A stretch of 32,802 bases of DNA from an uncultured Terriglobus sp. Its GTDB lineage: Bacteria; Acidobacteriota; Terriglobia; Terriglobales; Acidobacteriaceae. The notes beneath the pieces are model-generated. The model saw only the letters and a program-made list of their open reading frames with translations, made no database searches and was not told where the DNA came from. Position 1 is the first letter of the stretch; each line of letters starts with the position of its first letter. Below, piece after piece: positions 23,295-30,921 of the stretch. The stretch lies in the NCBI GenBank assembly GCA_937871605.1, contig CALMRM010000287.1, positions 17,294 to 50,095 of the forward strand, given 5' to 3'. The translations under genes were made by a program, and so were the position numbers.

Positions 23295-24776
23295 ATGCGA
23301 ACCCTCCCTGCCCTGCTTCTGGCTGCCGCCGCGGTTGCCCCTCTCGCCGCACAGACCATTGCCGGTACACCGACAGCCCAGGCGGCCCAGCCTGCCACCG
23401 GCGATGCGGCCTTTGCGGGTTGGGACCAGCAGAAGCCGGGAACGAGCCGCCTGATCACCGTAGACACCCTGCCCGCGCCCGCTCCGGAGCAGTCCGTCAG
23501 GGCCCAGCCGCACCTGGTGGCGCGCCCCGCAAACGCCTGGCCGGTTGCGCCTGCCAGCTTCACGGTGACCCTGTACGCGGGCGGCGACAATGGCCCGGGA
23601 GAGTCGCCAGACCAGCCGCACTCGCAGAAACAGACGCAGCTGCCCGCGAGCGGCACGTTTCAGCAGCCGCGGCTCATCCGCATGGCACCCAATGGCGACC
23701 TGTTTGTAGCGGACTCGGGCGGCGGCGAGCTTGTGGTGCTGCGCGGTGTGAAGGCAGATGGTAAGGCGGACAAGGTAGAACGCTTCGCCACCGGGCTGGA
23801 CCATCCCTTCGGGATCGCCTTTTACCCGGCAAATAACCCCAGGTATGTCTACGTGGCGAATACGACCTCGGTTGTCCGCTTTCCATACCGGTCCGGCGAC
23901 CTGCACGCGAAGGGCAAGCCGGAGACGGTGGTGCCGACACTGCCCGGATTTGCGCAGCTGACGGGCGGCGGCCACTGGACGCGCGACGTGGTGTTTACGC
24001 AGGACGGCCGGCACATGCTGGTGTCGGTCGGCTCTGGCTCCAACATCGACAACCCGGACGACCACCCCAAGGAGTTTCACCGTGCCGACGTGCTGGAGTA
24101 CACGCCGGACGGCCAGTTCGTGAAGGTGTATGCGTCCGGCATTCGCAACTGCGTGGGCGAGGCCATCCATCCCAGCACCGGGGCGCTGTGGTGCTCTGCC
24201 AACGAGCGCGACGAGCTGGGCAACCACCTGGTGCCGGACTATGTGACGTCAGTGCCGGAGGACAGCTTCTTTGGCTGGCCCTGGTACTACATGGGCGGGC
24301 ACCAGGACCCGCGCCTGCCCCAGCCCTGCGGCGATGGCGAGGCTGGCAAGGCGCAGCCGGTTAGCGCCACGCTCGATCCGGCGACCTGCACCCATGTGGA
24401 CCTGCGTGCGACGGTGCGCACGCCGGATGTGCTGGTGCAGCCGCACATGGCTTCGCTGCAACTGACCTTTTACCCCACGGCCGGCACGTTTCCGCAGCAC
24501 TTTCAGGGCGATGCTTTTGTGGCGGAACACGGCTCCTGGAACCGGCAGCACCGCGCCGGGTACGAGGTGATCCACGTGCCCCTGCATGACGGCAAGGCCG
24601 ATGGCAGCTATGAGGATTTCCTGACCGGGTTCGTGGTCGATGACAGCACTGTGTGGGGCAGGCCCGTGGGCGTGGCCACCGGCAAGGACGGCAGCCTGTA
24701 CGTCACCGATGACGGCAGCCGCTCCGTGTGGCGCGTCACCTATACCGGCACGCCGCAGCAGGTGGCGGCACGCTGA
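23295..24776 (+). CDS. Secreted PQQ-dependent sugar dehydrogenase-like beta-propeller (sorbosone dehydrogenase family)
   Basis: 493 residues. Signal peptide about 1-20 (MRTLPALLLAAAAVAPLAAQ), then a Pro/Ala-rich spacer of about 60 residues. The propeller begins near 'FTVTLYAGGDNGPGESPDQP' and carries glucose/sorbosone dehydrogenase motifs: 'QQPRLIRMAPNGDLFVADSG', 'LDHPFGIAFYP', 'HWTRDVVFTQDGRHMLVSVG', 'VYASGIRNCVGEAIHPSTG', 'DSFFGWPWYYMGGHQDPRLP' and 'GDAFVAEHGSWNR'. Family members are periplasmic and oxidise sugars with PQQ, but many homologues have no proven substrate. No PQQ synthesis genes are in the window. It is divergent from trpE, and a palindromic repeat lies right after it. Confidence 0.9.
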   Translation: MRTLPALLLAAAAVAPLAAQTIAGTPTAQAAQPATGDAAFAGWDQQKPGTSRLITVDTLPAPAPEQSVRAQPHLVARPANAWPVAPASFTVTLYAGGDNGPGESPDQPHSQKQTQLPASGTFQQPRLIRMAPNGDLFVADSGGGELVVLRGVKADGKADKVERFATGLDHPFGIAFYPANNPRYVYVANTTSVVRFPYRSGDLHAKGKPETVVPTLPGFAQLTGGGHWTRDVVFTQDGRHMLVSVGSGSNIDNPDDHPKEFHRADVLEYTPDGQFVKVYASGIRNCVGEAIHPSTGALWCSANERDELGNHLVPDYVTSVPEDSFFGWPWYYMGGHQDPRLPQPCGDGEAGKAQPVSATLDPATCTHVDLRATVRTPDVLVQPHMASLQLTFYPTAGTFPQHFQGDAFVAEHGSWNRQHRAGYEVIHVPLHDGKADGSYEDFLTGFVVDDSTVWGRPVGVATGKDGSLYVTDDGSRSVWRVTYTGTPQQVAAR

Positions 24777-24798
24777 AGTGCAATCTCTAAACAGGCTT

Positions 24799-24979
24799 GT
24801 CATCCCGCAGCGTAGCGGAGGGATCTGCATGTGTGTTCCTAACGCCTCAAACGCTACGCTATACGCATGGCTTGCACCCCGTTCGCGCCTGCGCGAACAG
24901 GCCCGCTTCTTCGGCTTAGCAGAACACGGTCGCATGGACGACCACGCATGCAGATCCCTTCGCTTCGCTACGGGATGAC
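24799..24979. repeat. Palindrome-ended dispersed repeat element, copy 3
   Basis: The left arm 24799-24831 (GTCATCCCGCAGCGTAGCGG then AGGGATCTGCATG) and the right arm 24947-24979 (CATGCAGATCCCTTCGCTTC then GCTACGGGATGAC) are inverted, with a few mismatches in the middle. The interior holds a further GTTCGCG/CGCGAAC hairpin. It lies between convergent genes, where a long hairpin could stop transcripts from both sides. Confidence 0.8.
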
Positions 24980-25012
24980 AACCCTAAATGTTGGCGTAAG
25001 AGCAGAGCCGCG

Positions 25013-26245
25013 CTAGCTGTACTTGAGCCAGCGGCGAATCTCGCCAAAGTTCGGCTTTTTTCCGTACATCAGGATGCCCACGCGGTAGATGCGGCTGCTG
25101 ACCCACAGCACGGCATAGATCGTGACGATCATGAGCGCAATGGACCCGGCGATCTCGTACCAGGGCACCGGCGACACCGAGATGCGCATGTACATCAGCA
25201 GCGGCGCACAGAAGGGGATAAACGACAGGATGCGTGCGGCAAGGCTGCCCGGTGAGTTCAGCACCAGCGGCAGCGCGATCATGCACGCGGCCAGTGGCAT
25301 GACCAGAAACATGTTCAGCTGCTGCAGCTCCTGCTCGGAGTTGGTCATGGCACCCAACGCCGCGGCCATGGCCGAGTACAAGAGGTAGCCCAGGAGAAAG
25401 AACACGATGAAAAAGACCACCTGCGCGGCGGACAGGCTGATGTGCGCGCCCGCGCCCAGCAGGTGCGCCATGAGGGGCGTGGCGGTGAGCAGAACGGCGG
25501 CCAGCATCCAGATGCTGACCTGCGTAAGCCCTACGGACCCCACGCCGATGACCTTGCCCGCCATCATTTCTGCGGGCTTGACCGTGGCCAGCATCACCTC
25601 AAACACGCGTGAGGTCTTCTCCTCAATGATGCTGCGCGCCACGTTCATGCCGTAGAGCATGATCACCAGGTACATGAGGAAGAACAGCGTGTACGCCCCT
25701 GCAAAGTTGGCGGAGGTGTTGTCTTCGGCCGCGGCGTTGCTGCTGCTCATCTCCACCGGGCGCATCATGCTGTCCACGTCGGCGGCGCTCATACCCTGCC
25801 GCGTCAGGCGCTCGCGCTCCAGCACCTTACCCAGGCTGTCGCGCACCGTCTCACGCGTGGCCAGGTCAGCGGAGGAACCCTGACGGTACGCAATCTGCGG
25901 ACGTCCGCCAGCGACCGGGGTCAGCGTGATGTAGCCGTCCAGATCCTTCTTGTGGATCATGCGTTCCAGCGACGGCCGCGTGTTCGCACTGGGCGGCGAA
26001 ATGAGGTTGACCTGCATGCCGTTGTCAGTGTCGCGCAGCAGCTGCTCTTTCAGGTCTTCGCCCAGGCGCATGTCCTGCGACACGATGACGAGGCGCGAGC
26101 TCGACTTCGCATGCTTCGCGATCAGGATGGACGCCGCGATGCCGCCGCCCATCAGCAGCGGGATCAGAATGGTGGCGATCAGGAAACCCTTGGTGCGGAT
26201 GCGCTCCAGGTACTCGCGCCGTGCAATCAGCCAGACGTTATGCAT
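25013..26245 (-). CDS. ABC exporter permease, NatB-like
   Basis: 410 residues from ATG 26245. The first membrane helix (about 20-42, GFLIATILIPLLMGGGIAAS) is preceded by 'WLIARREYLERIRTKG', the typical start of NatB/ABC-2 permeases. A large extracytoplasmic loop (about 45-190) follows, then five or more helices, including 'LFFLMYLVIMLYGMNVARS' followed by 'IIEEKTSRVFEVMLATVKP', the ABC-2 coupling signature. It would form an exporter with the ATPase encoded upstream; the two genes overlap by 8 bases. NatAB exports Na+ in Bacillus, but homologues move other substrates, so the cargo is open. Confidence 0.92.
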   Translation of the reverse strand: MHNVWLIARREYLERIRTKGFLIATILIPLLMGGGIAASILIAKHAKSSSRLVIVSQDMRLGEDLKEQLLRDTDNGMQVNLISPPSANTRPSLERMIHKKDLDGYITLTPVAGGRPQIAYRQGSSADLATRETVRDSLGKVLERERLTRQGMSAADVDSMMRPVEMSSSNAAAEDNTSANFAGAYTLFFLMYLVIMLYGMNVARSIIEEKTSRVFEVMLATVKPAEMMAGKVIGVGSVGLTQVSIWMLAAVLLTATPLMAHLLGAGAHISLSAAQVVFFIVFFLLGYLLYSAMAAALGAMTNSEQELQQLNMFLVMPLAACMIALPLVLNSPGSLAARILSFIPFCAPLLMYMRISVSPVPWYEIAGSIALMIVTIYAVLWVSSRIYRVGILMYGKKPNFGEIRRWLKYS

Positions 26246-27146
26246 CGACGGTGCCTCCCACGCGCTCGATAAAAATCTCTTCCAGCGTTGGCTCCTTGAC
26301 CTCGAAGCGCGTGATGCGGGTGCCGTTGCGTACCGCCTCCGCCAGCAGCGGCTGCGCGTCCGGCTGTGCACCGCTTAGCTTCAGGTTGGCCACGCCGCCA
26401 TACTGCTTGTGCGACTCCACGGAGGCGTGGTGCAGAAAGCGATCGTCGCCCTCGTAGGCCACTTCCACACGGTTCCGCGGGTACTCGCTCTTGATCTGCC
26501 GCATGCTGCCCTGGAGCACCACTTCGCCCCGATGGATGAGTGCGATGCTGTCGCACATGCGCTCCACCTGGTCCATGCGGTGGGTGGAAAACAGGATGCT
26601 CTTGCCCGCCGCGCGCAGTTCCAGCAGGGTGTCCTGGAGCAGGGCGCCGTTCACCGGGTCGAGGCCGCTGAAGGGCTCGTCCATGATGATGAGTTCCGGG
26701 TCGTGCAGCAGCGTGCAGATGAACTGAATCTTCTGCTGCATGCCCTTGCTCAGCTCCTCGGTCTTCTTGGGCAGTGCCTCGGTAATCTGCAGCCGCTCGG
26801 CCCACTGCTTGCCGCGCTTACTCGCCTCGGCGGCGCTCAACCCGCGCAGTTGGCCCATGAAGACGATCTGCTCCAGCACATTCATCTTCTTGTACAGGCC
26901 GCGTTCTTCCGGCAGGTAGCCCACACGCTGCAGCATGTCGCGGCGGAAGGGCTTGCCGAACAGCTTGACCGTGCCCGAATCCGGGATGGTGATGCCGATC
27001 ATCATGCGGATGCTCGACGTCTTGCCCGAGCCGTTCGGTCCCAAGAGGCCGAACATGGTCCCCGGCTCAATGACCAGCGACAGCCCCGCCACGGCGACCT
27101 TGGCTTCATACACTTTGCGGATGTGTTCGAGTTCGACGGTCGGCAT
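26238..27146 (-). CDS. ABC transporter ATP-binding protein, NatA-like
   Basis: 302 residues from ATG 27146 (MPTVELEHIRKVYEAKVAVA). Walker A is GPNGSGKT at 36-43, the signature motif is 'ELSKGMQQK', Walker B is 'ELIIMDEPFSGLDP', and the switch His is in 'ILFSTHRMDQ'. A C-terminal domain of about 80 residues, ending 'EVKEPTLEEIFIERVGGTV', matches the DUF4162-type tail common in NatA-like ATPases. It powers the permease encoded just downstream. The longer frame upstream of 27146 is not supported. Confidence 0.95.
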   Translation of the reverse strand: MPTVELEHIRKVYEAKVAVAGLSLVIEPGTMFGLLGPNGSGKTSSIRMMIGITIPDSGTVKLFGKPFRRDMLQRVGYLPEERGLYKKMNVLEQIVFMGQLRGLSAAEASKRGKQWAERLQITEALPKKTEELSKGMQQKIQFICTLLHDPELIIMDEPFSGLDPVNGALLQDTLLELRAAGKSILFSTHRMDQVERMCDSIALIHRGEVVLQGSMRQIKSEYPRNRVEVAYEGDDRFLHHASVESHKQYGGVANLKLSGAQPDAQPLLAEAVRNGTRITRFEVKEPTLEEIFIERVGGTVDA

Positions 27147-27338
27147 GGGTGGGGCTCGTTCAAGTCTACCGGAGCACCCTCCCATTTTGCAGCGCGCATT
27201 AGTGCCTGCCTCATCTAGCTATGCAGCAAGAGCCAACATGAAACTTGCGAAGACTAAGCGCATGGCCACTGGGAGCGGCTGGCGGATGGCATCGTGCCAT
27301 ACGGGAACATGCAAATTCGTACCGGTGTCTAGCTCTGT

Positions 27339-27836
27339 ATGCAAGTGATTCACTACATTGGAGCGCTGCTATGCACAGGTAGCTTCTTTGCATACAGCAC
27401 GTTGCCCCCTGAGCAGCCTTCCCGAGGGTTGTATGTCACTGCCTCCGTTGAGTGTCCGCGCGACATGGAAGACGATCGACTACTCTACGTTATCTCCTAC
27501 CTGAGCGATGGGCGCATGTTTCTGAACGACACGGAGCTAAGCCAAAGCGCGCTGCTGCAGGGCGCGGCAGACGCTATCAAGTACCGTAACGATCGGATTG
27601 TCTGGCTCCGGGCAGAGCCGGAGGTCAGCTATGGGAGTGTGATGGCTCTGCTTTCGGGCTTGGCTAAGAGCGCACCGAACCTGCACGTGGCCTTGATCAC
27701 AGACCGGCAGGATGGCAGCCCTGTCGACCCTGGCAAGCGAACTGCTGCCTTGAAGAGCGGACAACGGTTCGCCAACCCTTACTGCTTGCCCAGAGTTGAA
27801 CAAGGCAGGGACATGGCGCTGCGTGGCGTTTACTGA
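27339..27836 (+). CDS. Orphan ExbD/TolR-like periplasmic domain protein
   Basis: 165 residues. ATG 27339 is the only possible start, since a TAG lies in frame nine bases before it. Residues about 3-20 are apolar (VIHYIGALLCTGSFFAYS) and act as membrane anchor or signal. The rest follows the ExbD/TolR periplasmic pattern: 'YVISYLSDGRMFLNDTELSQ', then 'DRIVWLRAEPEVSYGSVMAL' and 'LSGLAKSAPNLHVALITDRQ', the equivalent of 'V.I.AD..V.YG.V......A...G...V.L.T'. No exbB/tolQ or tonB is nearby, and the usual cytoplasmic N-terminus with the membrane aspartate of ExbD is missing, so energy coupling is unlikely. The last codons overlap the convergent beta-helix gene by 7 bases. Confidence 0.7.
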   Translation: MQVIHYIGALLCTGSFFAYSTLPPEQPSRGLYVTASVECPRDMEDDRLLYVISYLSDGRMFLNDTELSQSALLQGAADAIKYRNDRIVWLRAEPEVSYGSVMALLSGLAKSAPNLHVALITDRQDGSPVDPGKRTAALKSGQRFANPYCLPRVEQGRDMALRGVY

Positions 27837-29593
27837 CGCTGGCCAAGCGGCGCAGGGAACTCCGCCACCTTGGGTGTGACCCTGCCTGGTGCTGTGTGGG
27901 TTGAGCCGCCCTGGTCGTCGATCACATGTTCAATCGCACCCAGGTTGTCCAGCGCCACCGTGATCATGTGGTGGAAGCGAACGCCTGCGGTGCGCGGCAC
28001 CTCAATGGAGCGGTCCAGCACCACGTCCGGATGGCGGAAGACACTGTACACGCCCAGCCCCCACGCCTCATGCTCGCGCACCGTGTCGGCCACCTTGTAG
28101 CTGGCCCAGCCGTTCGCGCCGTTGCGGTCGGTCCAGGCAACCTGCGTGGGCGGGTCGTACGGGATTTCGGACTGGTAGAAGTAGGTGCGGCCGGCCTCGC
28201 CGTTCCACAAGACCTGGTAGTGCTGGTGGTGCTCCACGAACAAGCCGTAGACCGTGACGCGGTTGCCATTGACGACGAGCCCATTGTCGCTCTCGTTCAC
28301 GGTCCAGCCCACGCTGTTGCTGCCGCTGAGACCATGGTCCGCACGCCAGATCCAGGTGTGGTCCACCACGGTATCGTCGCTGTCGATGACGAGGTTTGCC
28401 GATACCCTGCCCACCGCGGCGCCACCGACGCGGAAGAAGACGTCGTGCAGGGCTATGGGGTCAGCCTCGTGCGAGCGGTGCGTGCCCGGGCTGCCCACGT
28501 GCAGCAGCGAGGGCGACTTCGCCTCACCCGCGTCGAACAGCAGGCCAGAGACGGTGACGCCGTCCACGTCAGCCACGGTCATGGCCTCGGTACCGCGCAC
28601 CGGGTGCAGCGTGGCGAAACCTAGGCCCAGCACAGTGCTGTCCTTGCGCGTGACGCGGAGCGGTTCCTGCAGGTCGTAGATGCCGGGCGTTAACAGCAGG
28701 TCCTTGCCCGCGGCCAGCGCCCGGTTGATGGTGGCTGCTGTGTCGCGCTCAGGCCGCGCAATGTAGAAGCGGCCTAATGGGACTACCCGCCCGGGTGTAC
28801 TGCCGCCGTGCCAGGTGACGCCGCTGGTGTTCCGCTGCAGCGCGGGGATGCGCACCGCTACGGTGCCGTTCGGCTGCTGCTCCAGGTAGGGCTGTTCGCG
28901 CACCACGGGTGTGGTGGCGATCTTTGTGTACGGAGGCTGCGGCCACTCGCCGGGCGGCATGGTCGGCGTGCCCACAAAGACCATGTTCCAGTTGGAGCCG
29001 GTCCAGCGCGCCCACTCCGTATTGCGCGAAATCCATTGCTGCTGCGTGCCGGAGTCCACGGTGCCGTCCACGGCGGTGTCGCTCATCCATCCACCGCTGG
29101 CCCAGCCGTGCTGCTGGTTCAGCACCATGTTGCCGAGCACGTGCATGCGCCGGAACGATACTGCCTGCGACACCGCCCACTGCATCGTTCCGCTGTCGGG
29201 CGTGACGGAGAAGCCCTCGGCCGAGCGCCAGAACGTAGTAGTGGCGTTGTTGTTATTGAGCGCTGCGTCCACGCGAACGTCACCGATGATGTGCACGGCG
29301 TCCGGCGAAGCACCCAGCCCAATGACCTGCGTGTAAAAGCCAATGGGCAGGTGGAGGTGGTACGTGCCGGGCGCAAACACAAAGGCATAGCGCCCGCTGC
29401 CGAACTCCGCGTGCTGCTGCTCTGCATAGACGACGTCGATCCTGGCCTGGATGTCAGCAGGCTTGCTGGCCGTCGTGTAGACGAAGACGTTCGGCCCGAG
29501 GTCGGGCATCGCCGATGCGCGTTGCGCACTTGCCTGCTGCACTGCCACGCCGCACAGAACGAAGAAGACCATCTGACATAAACGACGCACCAT
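27830..29593 (-). CDS. Secreted right-handed beta-helix protein, GH55-like
   Basis: 587 residues from ATG 29593. The signal peptide is about 1-23 (RLCQMVFFVLCGVAVQQASA). The body resembles a secreted family known from Actinobacteria and Acidobacteria, often annotated as coagulation factor 5/8-type or adenylyl cyclase by error: 'LGPNVFVYTTASKPADIQAR', 'YAFVFAPGTYHLHLPIGFYT', 'FYIARPERDTAATINRALAA', 'KDLLLTPGIYDLQEPL' and 'VADVDGVTVSGLLFDAG' are its landmarks. The repeated short strands fit a two-lobed parallel beta-helix as in GH55 beta-1,3-glucanases. Catalytic residues were not identified, so the enzyme class is inference. It has a good promoter with an operator-like palindrome, and is divergent from the LacI-type gene. 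Confidence 0.8.
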   Translation of the reverse strand: MVRRLCQMVFFVLCGVAVQQASAQRASAMPDLGPNVFVYTTASKPADIQARIDVVYAEQQHAEFGSGRYAFVFAPGTYHLHLPIGFYTQVIGLGASPDAVHIIGDVRVDAALNNNNATTTFWRSAEGFSVTPDSGTMQWAVSQAVSFRRMHVLGNMVLNQQHGWASGGWMSDTAVDGTVDSGTQQQWISRNTEWARWTGSNWNMVFVGTPTMPPGEWPQPPYTKIATTPVVREQPYLEQQPNGTVAVRIPALQRNTSGVTWHGGSTPGRVVPLGRFYIARPERDTAATINRALAAGKDLLLTPGIYDLQEPLRVTRKDSTVLGLGFATLHPVRGTEAMTVADVDGVTVSGLLFDAGEAKSPSLLHVGSPGTHRSHEADPIALHDVFFRVGGAAVGRVSANLVIDSDDTVVDHTWIWRADHGLSGSNSVGWTVNESDNGLVVNGNRVTVYGLFVEHHQHYQVLWNGEAGRTYFYQSEIPYDPPTQVAWTDRNGANGWASYKVADTVREHEAWGLGVYSVFRHPDVVLDRSIEVPRTAGVRFHHMITVALDNLGAIEHVIDDQGGSTHTAPGRVTPKVAEFPAPLGQRQ

Positions 29594-29640
29594 ACACCCA
29601 CACCTTCTGCATCGCGCCCCGGCCCGGCGGGCGACGCCTG

Positions 29641-29670
29641 AGTGTAGAACACACGATTGTTTCCTGCCAA
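29641..29670 (-). promoter_or_regulatory. Promoter of the beta-helix gene with LacI-type operator in its spacer
   Basis: On the minus strand TTGGCA (29665-29670, five of six consensus -35 bases) and TACACT (29641-29646, -10) are separated by 18 bases. The spacer contains the palindrome AACANNCGNNTGTT (29648-29661). Transcription would start about 40 bases before ATG 29593. A bound regulator would cover the promoter. Confidence 0.6.
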
Positions 29671-29741
29671 AAACGCCGCAGACCTGGGACGCACGGCTCC
29701 ACGCTTCCCGCGGCGACACACGCAGACACACCTCTGTCCAC

Positions 29742-29747
29742 TACACT
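29742..29747 (+). promoter_or_regulatory. Candidate -10 hexamer of the LacI-family gene
   Basis: TACACT precedes ATG 29757 by nine bases, with no Shine-Dalgarno. No clear -35 is seen. Confidence 0.3.
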
Positions 29748-29756
29748 GTGCTCACC

Positions 29757-30818
29757 ATGACCATGCGCAGTCTGGAGTCAGGCGATCCGGGCCAACCCAC
29801 CAGCCTGAAAACGCTCGGGGAGTATCTCGGCCTGGATCCGAGCACGGTCTCCTTTGTGCTGAACAACACGCCAAACCGGTCCATTCCAGAGGCGACCCGG
29901 CAGCGGGTGCGCGAGGCCGCGGCCAGGTTTGGCTACCAGCCAAGCCACATCGCGCGTTCGCTGCGCAGCAAAAAGACGCAGACGCTCGGCGTCATGCTGC
30001 CGGAGATGGGGGAGGGTTATCACGCGCAGGTGCTCAACGGCGTGGCCGACGTCTTGATGCGCGAGCAGTGGTTCTTTTTCACGGTGCACCACCGCCACCG
30101 CAAAGACCTGGTGAACACCTATCCCAAGCTGCTGCAGGCACGCGGCGTGGAAGGCATCCTGACCATCGATACGCGACTGGAGTGCACGCCCGCAGTGCCC
30201 ACGGTGTGCGTAGCCCATCACGGCGGGCTCCCCGGTGTCAGCAGCATCAACCTGGACGAGGACGCCGCCGCCATGCAGTCGCTGCGGCACCTGTACGACC
30301 TGGGACACCGGCAGATCGTGTTCATGCGCGGGCAGAGCTTCAGTTCTGATTCGGACGTGCGTTGGCACGCGACCGTGCGTGCCGCAAAGGCGCTTGGCAT
30401 TGCCATGCCGGAATCTTTGACCATTCGCCTGGAAAAAGACACGGTCACGCCAGAGCTCGGCTACCCGGACATGAGCGAACTGCTGCAGCGTACACGCGCC
30501 TTTACGGCGGTGCTGTGCTTCAACGATGTGTCGGCCATCGGTGTGATTCGCTCGCTGACGGATGCCGGGCTGCGGGTTCCGGAGGACTGCTCCGTGGTGG
30601 GGTTCGACGATATTTCGTCCGCCGACTACCAGGTGCCGCGGCTAACCACGGTGCGGCAGCCGCTGCACCGCATGGGCCAGACCGCTGCGGAAACCCTGCT
30701 GCGCTGCATTGCAGGCGAGGCCGTGCCGCACGAGACACAGTTGCAACCGGAGCTGATGGTGCGGGAATCATCAGCGCGTGCATCCCGGCTGTGTGTAAAC
30801 AAACGCTTGTTTAGCTAA
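29757..30818 (+). CDS. LacI-family transcriptional regulator
   Basis: About 353 residues from ATG 29757 (GTG 29748 is possible but would leave no leader after the -10). The helix-turn-helix is 'TSLKTLGEYLGLDPSTVSFVLNN' (split here: TSLKTLGEYLGLDPST then VSFVLNN), with the hinge helix 'YQPSHIARSLRSKKTQTLGV'. The periplasmic-binding-like domain shows 'GVEGILTIDT', 'HLYDLGHRQIVFMRGQSFSS', 'FTAVLCFNDVSAIGVIRSL' and 'VPEDCSVVGFDDISSADY', followed by 'PRLTTVRQPLHRMGQTAAE'. It is placed between a secreted beta-helix gene and GH30/GH3 genes, so it probably controls them in response to a sugar. It ends 'LCVNKRLFS', and those codons include an operator-like palindrome. Confidence 0.94.
   Translation: MTMRSLESGDPGQPTSLKTLGEYLGLDPSTVSFVLNNTPNRSIPEATRQRVREAAARFGYQPSHIARSLRSKKTQTLGVMLPEMGEGYHAQVLNGVADVLMREQWFFFTVHHRHRKDLVNTYPKLLQARGVEGILTIDTRLECTPAVPTVCVAHHGGLPGVSSINLDEDAAAMQSLRHLYDLGHRQIVFMRGQSFSSDSDVRWHATVRAAKALGIAMPESLTIRLEKDTVTPELGYPDMSELLQRTRAFTAVLCFNDVSAIGVIRSLTDAGLRVPEDCSVVGFDDISSADYQVPRLTTVRQPLHRMGQTAAETLLRCIAGEAVPHETQLQPELMVRESSARASRLCVNKRLFS
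30796..30813. promoter_or_regulatory. LacI-family operator candidate overlapping the regulator gene's 3' end
   Basis: TAAACAAACGCTTGTTTA matches its reverse complement at 16 of 18 positions and contains AANCGNTT (AAACGCTT), the core of LacI/GalR-family operators. It lies within the last codons of the regulator gene, 109 bases before the GH30 start. A TTGACA at 30837-30842 just downstream may be the -35 of the GH30 promoter. Confidence 0.65.
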
Positions 30819-30921
30819 CCTTCCTCGCCGTTCCGGTTGACAGCAGAACCGCTGCGCGTGCCCAATGAAGGCGGCCTCGCGGCGTGGTATCCATGCCTGC
30901 ACAGCCCGAAGAGGGTTCCTA

